Source: Alkalibacterium sp034520745
Lineage (GTDB): Bacteria > Bacillota > Bacilli > Lactobacillales > Carnobacteriaceae_A
Direction of reading: 5' to 3'
NCBI GenBank assembly: GCA_034520745.1
Contig: JAXHNF010000023.1
Location: forward strand, 254,735-318,734
DNA: 64,000 bases
The position numbers and the translations under genes are program-made. The notes below the pieces were generated by a model, which was given only the letters and a program-made list of their open reading frames with translations, was not told where the DNA came from and did no database searches. Below are positions 59,376 to 64,000 of the stretch, piece after piece (position 1 is the stretch's first letter; each line of letters opens with the position of its first letter).

Positions 59376-59490
59376 GGATTGTTACTGGTCTTTCAAAGAC
59401 GCAGGCAAAACCTGAATTGATCCGAGAACATACCTTTAGGGGACGTATACCTGAAGATAAGTTTGGGATGAGTTTAGGTTTATTTTTTTG
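59376..59490 (+). promoter_or_regulatory. RAT antiterminator 1 with overlapping terminator
   Basis: The leader begins GGATTGTTACTGG and ends GCAGGCAAAACC (59376-59412), the known ribonucleic antiterminator of LicT/SacY proteins with its two internal loops, here with a longer apical loop. AAACCTGAA at its end can instead pair with TTTAGGTTT near 59473, which is followed by a run of seven T: the alternative terminator. It controls the antiterminator gene itself. Confidence 0.9.
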
Positions 59491-59525
59491 CTTTTATTCA
59501 ATGGTGGGGGTATCAGTATATTGAG

Positions 59526-60361
59526 ATGAAAATTGAAAAGATTTTGAATAACAATGTTGTGCTCACTTTAAATGAAAGCAATCAGGAAACAGTTGTCATG
59601 GGGAGAGGGATTGCCTTTCAGAAAAAAGTGGGCGAAGAAATCGAGTCTGAAAAAATCGAAAAGACCTTTGTTCCTGAAGGTCGGGATGTGATGGAGCATT
59701 TGTCCGATTTATATCGTGATATCGATCCTGATATTCTTGAGGTAGCGACAAACGTCATCAAGTATGCTCAAGGGGTTCTGCGTTTAAAATTAAGCAATCA
59801 TATTTATTTAACCTTACCAGACCATCTAAGCTACGCGATCAGTCGTACAAAGGAAGGACTTGAAATCAAGACGCCTCTTATCTGGGAGATCAAGCGGTTT
59901 TACAAAGTGGAATATGAAATCGGCTTGAAAGCAATTGAATTGAGTCAAGGATGAGATGGGTATCGAATTACCTGATTCTGAAGCGGCAGCGATCGCCCTT
60001 CACATCGTTAATGCAAGAGAAGATGACTCCGACTTGGGCGTGACGATTCGCATGACTGAGATCGTACAGGACATTCTCAATATCGTCCACTTTTATTACG
60101 GTCAGACGTTTGATGAAGAATCGTTTCAGTACACACGGTTTATCACGCACCTGCAATATTTTTGCACGCCGTCTGCTCAATAAAGAGCGGCATGAATCGG
60201 ATGACGATTTCTTGTATGAACAAATACAGAAAAAATATCAGAAAGCATTCAAATGTACAGAGCGGATCAATGACTACCTTAAAAAAGTCGAGAATACCTC
60301 TCTTACCAAGGATGAACAGCTTTATCTGACGATTCATATTGAACGCGTCACAACTGAATAA
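59526..60361 (+). CDS. licT: BglG/LicT-family transcriptional antiterminator (two frameshifts)
   Basis: About 278 residues. The N-terminal RNA-binding domain MKIEKILNNNVVLTLNESNQ is followed by PRD1 (about 65-170; VEYEIGLKAIELSQ) and PRD2 (about 172-275; IALHIVNARED, later THLQYFARRL). Extra bases near 59957 and 60163 split it; with them removed EMGIELPDSEAAAIALHIVN joins PRD1 properly. When its substrate is present and EII is idle, it binds RAT RNA and lets transcription proceed into the PTS genes. Autoregulated through RAT 1. Confidence 0.92.
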
Positions 60362-60376
60362 TAATCTATCGCGGAT

Positions 60377-60488
60377 GGATTGTTACCTGGTCTTTATATA
60401 AGATGCAGGCAAAACCTAAGTTGATAGTCAAGAGACCATACTCTATTTAGTATTCGTGTACTCTTGACTGTTGATTTGGGTTTTTTTC
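60377..60488 (+). promoter_or_regulatory. RAT antiterminator 2 with overlapping terminator
   Basis: GGATTGTTACCTGG ... GATGCAGGCAAAACC (60377-60416), followed by a long stem AGTCAAGAG / CTCTTGACT continued by AACCTAAGTTGAT / GTTGATTTGGGTT and seven T. Second checkpoint between licT and the PTS gene. Note the extra C in TTACCTGG against RAT 1. Confidence 0.9.
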
Positions 60489-60540
60489 ATTAATTGAAAC
60501 AAACTTTAAAACAAACAAAAAAAGAAAGAAGGAAAATGAA

Positions 60541-62491
60541 ATGGCTTATGAAGAACTCGCCAGAAAAATTTTAAACAATGTCGGCGGTAAAGAAAACATC
60601 AACAGTGTCACCCACTGTATCACACGTCTCCGCTTTAAATTAAAGGACGAAAACAAGGCAAACACAGATGTCCTTAAAAAAATGGACGGTGTCGTAACGG
60701 TCATGCAGAGCGGTGGACAGTACCAGGTTGTTATCGGTAACCATGTCCCGGACGTTTATGCTCAAGTTTTGGAAGAAGGAAACCTGAGTGGTGATTCAAA
60801 AGCGCAAGAAGACGAAGGCGAAAAAGGAAATCTGTTTGATCGATTTATCGATCTCATTTCCGTATTTTCCAGCCTGTATTGGGAGTGCTTGCCGCAACTG
60901 GTATGATCAAAGGATTTCTTGCTCTATTCGTTGCATTGGGATGGCTTACTAATACTTCTGGAACATATCAAATATTAAATGCAACAGGAGATGCGCTGTT
61001 CTACTTCTTCCCGATCTTCTTAGGATATACAGCAGCTAAGAAAATGGGACTTGCTCCATTTATCGGTATGGCATTAGGAGGAGCTTTGGTTTATCCCAGT
61101 ATGGCGGGGCTGGCCGGTGGCGAAACATTATACACCCTTTTTGAAGGGACCGTATTCGCTTCACCGGTGGTACTTGAATTCATAGGCGTACCCGTTATCC
61201 TGCCTCAGGGTGGATATGGTTCTACAGTTATTCCGATTATTTTAGCAGTCATCTTTGCAGCTAAAGTGGAAAAACTAATGAAAAAAGTTATCCCGGATGT
61301 CATTAAATTATTTATCGTTCCATTTACTACATTGCTTATCGTTGTGCCATTGACATTTATTGTTATCGGTCCTATTGCCAACATTGCAGCTAACATGATT
61401 GGAGCGGCTACGTTAGCGGTTTATGAGTTCAGCCCAATCGTTGCAGGATTAGCTATTGGTGGTTTATGGCAAGTACTTGTTATTTTCGGTCTTCACTGGG
61501 GACTTGTTCCAGTGGCCATCAACAACTTGACTGTCTACGGATTTGATCCGATTTTAGCCTTATCATTTATCGCATCATTTGCACAAACAGGAGCAATCAT
61601 CGGTGTCATGCTTAAGACGAAAGAACAGAAAGTAAAAACATTGAGTATCCCTGCTATCATTTCAGGATTCTTCGGCGTAACTGAACCGGCTATTTATGGT
61701 ATTTCACTACCACTTAAAAAGCCATTCATCATCAGCTGTATTGGTGGCGCACTTGGCGGAGCGGGTCTTGCTGTGATCAGTACTGAGAGTTTACACGATC
61801 GGTGGACTGGGAATCTTCGGCTATACTAACTTCCTGAATCCTGCAGAACCTGGATTAGGCTTGGTCCCATGGATCGTAGCAATCAGTATCGCTGGTTTGA
61901 TCTTCGGAGCTGTCGACTTATCTCGTCGGATTCGGCAAACTGTTTGAAGAAGATCAAGTCGCAACAGATCAGGGTGTAGAAACTGTTGATGCATCAGGCG
62001 CTGCTGTTATTACGGCAAACGGCGAAAGCTATATTGAAAAAGAAGTATTGGCAAGTGTCATGGAAGGTAACGTAGTGTCATTAAGCGAAGTAAACGATGA
62101 AGCCTTTTCTTCAGGCGCCATGGGTAAAGGGATCGCAATCGAACCCCTTGATGGTAAAGTCGTCTCGCCTGTCACAGGTACAGTATCGGCTTTATTCCCG
62201 ACAAATCATGCCATCGGACTCAAGAGTGATGAAGGCGTTGAAGTACTCATCCATATCGGTATGGATACCGTTCAACTGGATGGAAAAGGATTTACTGCCC
62301 ATGTAAAAGTTGGAGATCAGGTCAATGCAGGACAACTGCTGATCGAATGTGACTTGGATGTCATCAGAGATGCTGGATTCAGCACGATCACACCGGTCAT
62401 TGTTACAAATTCAGATGAATATCTGGATGTTGTGACAACTGAGGAAAAAGTTGTCAAGCCATCGGATCATTTGATGACTGTCGTCATTTAG
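60541..62491 (+). CDS. bglP: PTS beta-glucoside transporter EIIBCA (three frameshifts)
   Basis: About 650 residues in order B-C-A. EIIB has VTHCITRLRFKL with phospho-Cys26. EIIC follows from about residue 105 (SGIFQPVLGVLAATGMIKGF after repair) with about ten helices and GVTEPAIYGISLP. EIIA carries EVLIHIGMDTVQLDGKGFTA with the phospho-His, ending SDHLMTVVI. Shifts near 60858 (missing G), 61800 (extra G) and 61914 (extra C). Imports and phosphorylates aryl-beta-glucosides or cellobiose-type sugars for the hydrolase encoded next. Confidence 0.93.
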
Positions 62492-62507
62492 AACTAAATC
62501 AAAATAG

Positions 62508-62536
62508 AAGAGGCAGACTAAACCACTGCCTCTTTA
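62508..62536 (+). terminator. Weak terminator between bglP and bglA
   Basis: AAGAGGCAG / CTGCCTCTT with a 9-nt loop and TTATTAAT; no long T run, so partial readthrough is likely. Confidence 0.6.
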
Positions 62537-62563
62537 TTAATAATTGAAAAGGGGAAATAAGGA

Positions 62564-63998
62564 ATGAGTAAAGATGGATTTAAAGAAGACTTTTTATGGG
62601 GCGGCGCGACCGCTGCCAATCAGTTCGAAGGCGGATTCGATGAAGGCGGACGAGGGCTGAACCTGGCCGATGTGCTGCCGGGCGGAAAAGAGCGTCTGAA
62701 ACTGCTTGCTTCTTCAGGCTTTGATTTTGAGATGGATACTGAAAAATATTCTTACCCGAACCATGAAGGCATCGATTTTTATCACCGTTACAAAGAAGAC
62801 ATCGCCTTGTTTGCAGAAATGGGTTTCAAAGTTTTCCGTATGAGTATTGCCTGGAGCCGTATTTTCCCTAAAGGGGATGAACTGGAACCGAACGAAGAAG
62901 GTCTGGCTTTTTACGACCGTGTCTTCGACGAGCTGGCCAAATACGATATCGAACCCTTAGTCACGATCGCTCACTACGAAACACCGCTTCACCTGATCAA
63001 AGAATACGGCGGCTGGAAAAACCGTAAATTAGTCGAGTTCTTCGACCGTTACACTGAAGCGATCTTTACCCGTTACCAGGATAAAGTGAAATACTGGCTG
63101 ACCTTCAACGAAATAAACGGTGCGACACATATGCCGTTATTTGGCCTGGGATTTTCTCCAGAAAGCGACGAAACACGCCTGCAGGAAAGCTTCCAGGGGC
63201 TGCACCATCAGTTCGTCGCCAGTGCCCGTGCAGTCCAAAAAGGTCACGAAATCATTCCGGAATCACAGATCGGCTGCATGCTGATTTATGCACCTGTTTA
63301 TCCGTTCAATTCAAACCCTGAAAATGTCATGCATGTCAGAAAAGAAGCAGACTTATTCAACTTCTTCTGTGGCGATGTGCAGGTGCGCGGGGCGTATCCG
63401 GACTTCATCGACCGTTACTTTGAAGAAAATGATATTGAAATCGACATGGAAGACGGCGATCTGGAAACGATCAAAAACGGCACCGTTGACTTTATTTCGT
63501 TCAGTTACTACATGTCACGGACAGACAAGAAAGAAAAATCACCTGAGGAACTAGGGCAGGGGAACCTCATCGGCGGCGTCAAGAATCCGTTCCTGGAAGC
63601 CAGTGACTGGGGCTGGGAAATCGATCCAGTCGGCCTGCGTATTTCACTGAATGAACTGTACGGCCGTTATCAAGTGCCACTCATGATCGTTGAAAATGGT
63701 TTAGGGGCTTACGATAAAGTCGAAGAAGACGGCACGATCCAGGATGATTACCGCATCGACTATCTGCGTGAGCATATCACTGAAATGAAAGAAGCGGTCA
63801 AAGACGGCGTGGACGTTATCGGCTATACATCATGGGGCTGTATCGATCTGGTCAGTGCTTCGACTGGTGAATAATCCAAGCGTTACGGCTTTATTTACGT
63901 CGACAAGCACGACGACGGATCCGGTACCATGGAACGCAGAAGAAGAAAATCATTTGACTGGTATAAACAGGTTATTGAATCAAATGGTGAAGATTTAA
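62564..63998 (+). CDS. bglA: 6-phospho-beta-glucosidase (GH1), in-frame stop, runs off the window
   Basis: GH1 enzyme acting on sugars phosphorylated by the PTS. Motifs: DFLWGGATAANQFEGGFDEG, acid/base Glu in LTFNEING, nucleophile Glu in MIVENGLGA, and SWGCIDLVSASTGE. A TAA at 63872 interrupts the same frame, which then goes on as SKRYGFIYVDKHDDGSGTME and RKSFDWYKQVIESNGEDLK to the window edge. Relatives have a sense codon there (usually Met), so this is a nonsense change or an error. RBS AAAGGGG before ATG 62564. The stop codon of the complete gene is not in the window. Confidence 0.9.
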
Positions 63999-64000
63999 AA

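Overview
The window reads as a chromosome segment of a low-to-mid GC Gram-positive bacterium of the Firmicutes, most like a halo-/alkaliphilic lactic acid bacterium (Carnobacteriaceae, e.g. Alkalibacterium or Marinilactibacillus). That placement is inference. It rests on AGGAGG-type ribosome binding sites, LicT/RAT antitermination, LacI/CcpA-type operators, maltose phosphorylase metabolism, many lipoproteins, and very acidic linkers in exported proteins.

Layout. 1-5 kb: end of a glycerophosphodiester phosphodiesterase gene, a secreted nuclease-like lipoprotein, a minus-strand cluster of three paralogous small membrane proteins plus two other small membrane proteins, and a polysaccharide-deacetylase lipoprotein. 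5.5-8.6 kb: guaB-guaA (minus). 9-12.4 kb: a lipoprotein and a betaine/choline/ergothioneine-type ABC importer whose permease and binding protein are fused. 12.5-15.6 kb: GNAT acetyltransferase, arsD and arsA with no arsenite pump in view. 15.8-21.1 kb: an ABC-2 export operon with an unusual lipoprotein. 21.7-25.2 kb: a membrane-anchored subtilase and a DUF2399/TIGR02679-like protein. 25.2-51 kb: a large alpha-glucan island with GH42 beta-galactosidase, LacI regulator, neopullulanase-type GH13, GH65 maltose phosphorylase, beta-phosphoglucomutase, GH13 alpha-1,6-glucosidase, MalEFG importer, one giant secreted alpha-amylase/pullulanase fusion, a cytoplasmic pullulanase paralogue, an OsmC protein and a second GH13 alpha-glucosidase. 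51.3-58 kb: two amino-acid ABC importers flanking a gluconokinase. 58.7-64 kb: a DUF1232 protein, then the beta-glucoside system (LicT-type antiterminator, EIIBCA, 6-phospho-beta-glucosidase).

How the genes work together: starch or pullulan is cut outside the cell by the fusion enzyme, maltodextrins enter through MalEFG, and cytoplasmic neopullulanase, pullulanase, alpha-1,6- and alpha-1,4-glucosidases and maltose phosphorylase plus beta-PGM feed glycolysis. Three promoters in the island carry a cre/LacI-type operator exactly 12 bp upstream of the -35 box.

Two features run across the window. (1) At least seven intergenic arrays of imperfect palindromes repeat every 50-53 bp. Each locus has its own arm sequence but shares the geometry with the others; the array at 1601-1948 has seven 3' arms at exactly 52-bp steps. 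I recognise no named element and consider this the best candidate for an undescribed system. (2) About 60 single-base frameshifts, roughly three quarters of them insertions, plus two in-frame stops, break otherwise well-conserved genes. They are dense from 27 to 64 kb and nearly absent from guaBA and from 10.3-20.2 kb. Sequencing error is the simplest explanation. Genes are annotated below across these breaks, with breakpoints given.
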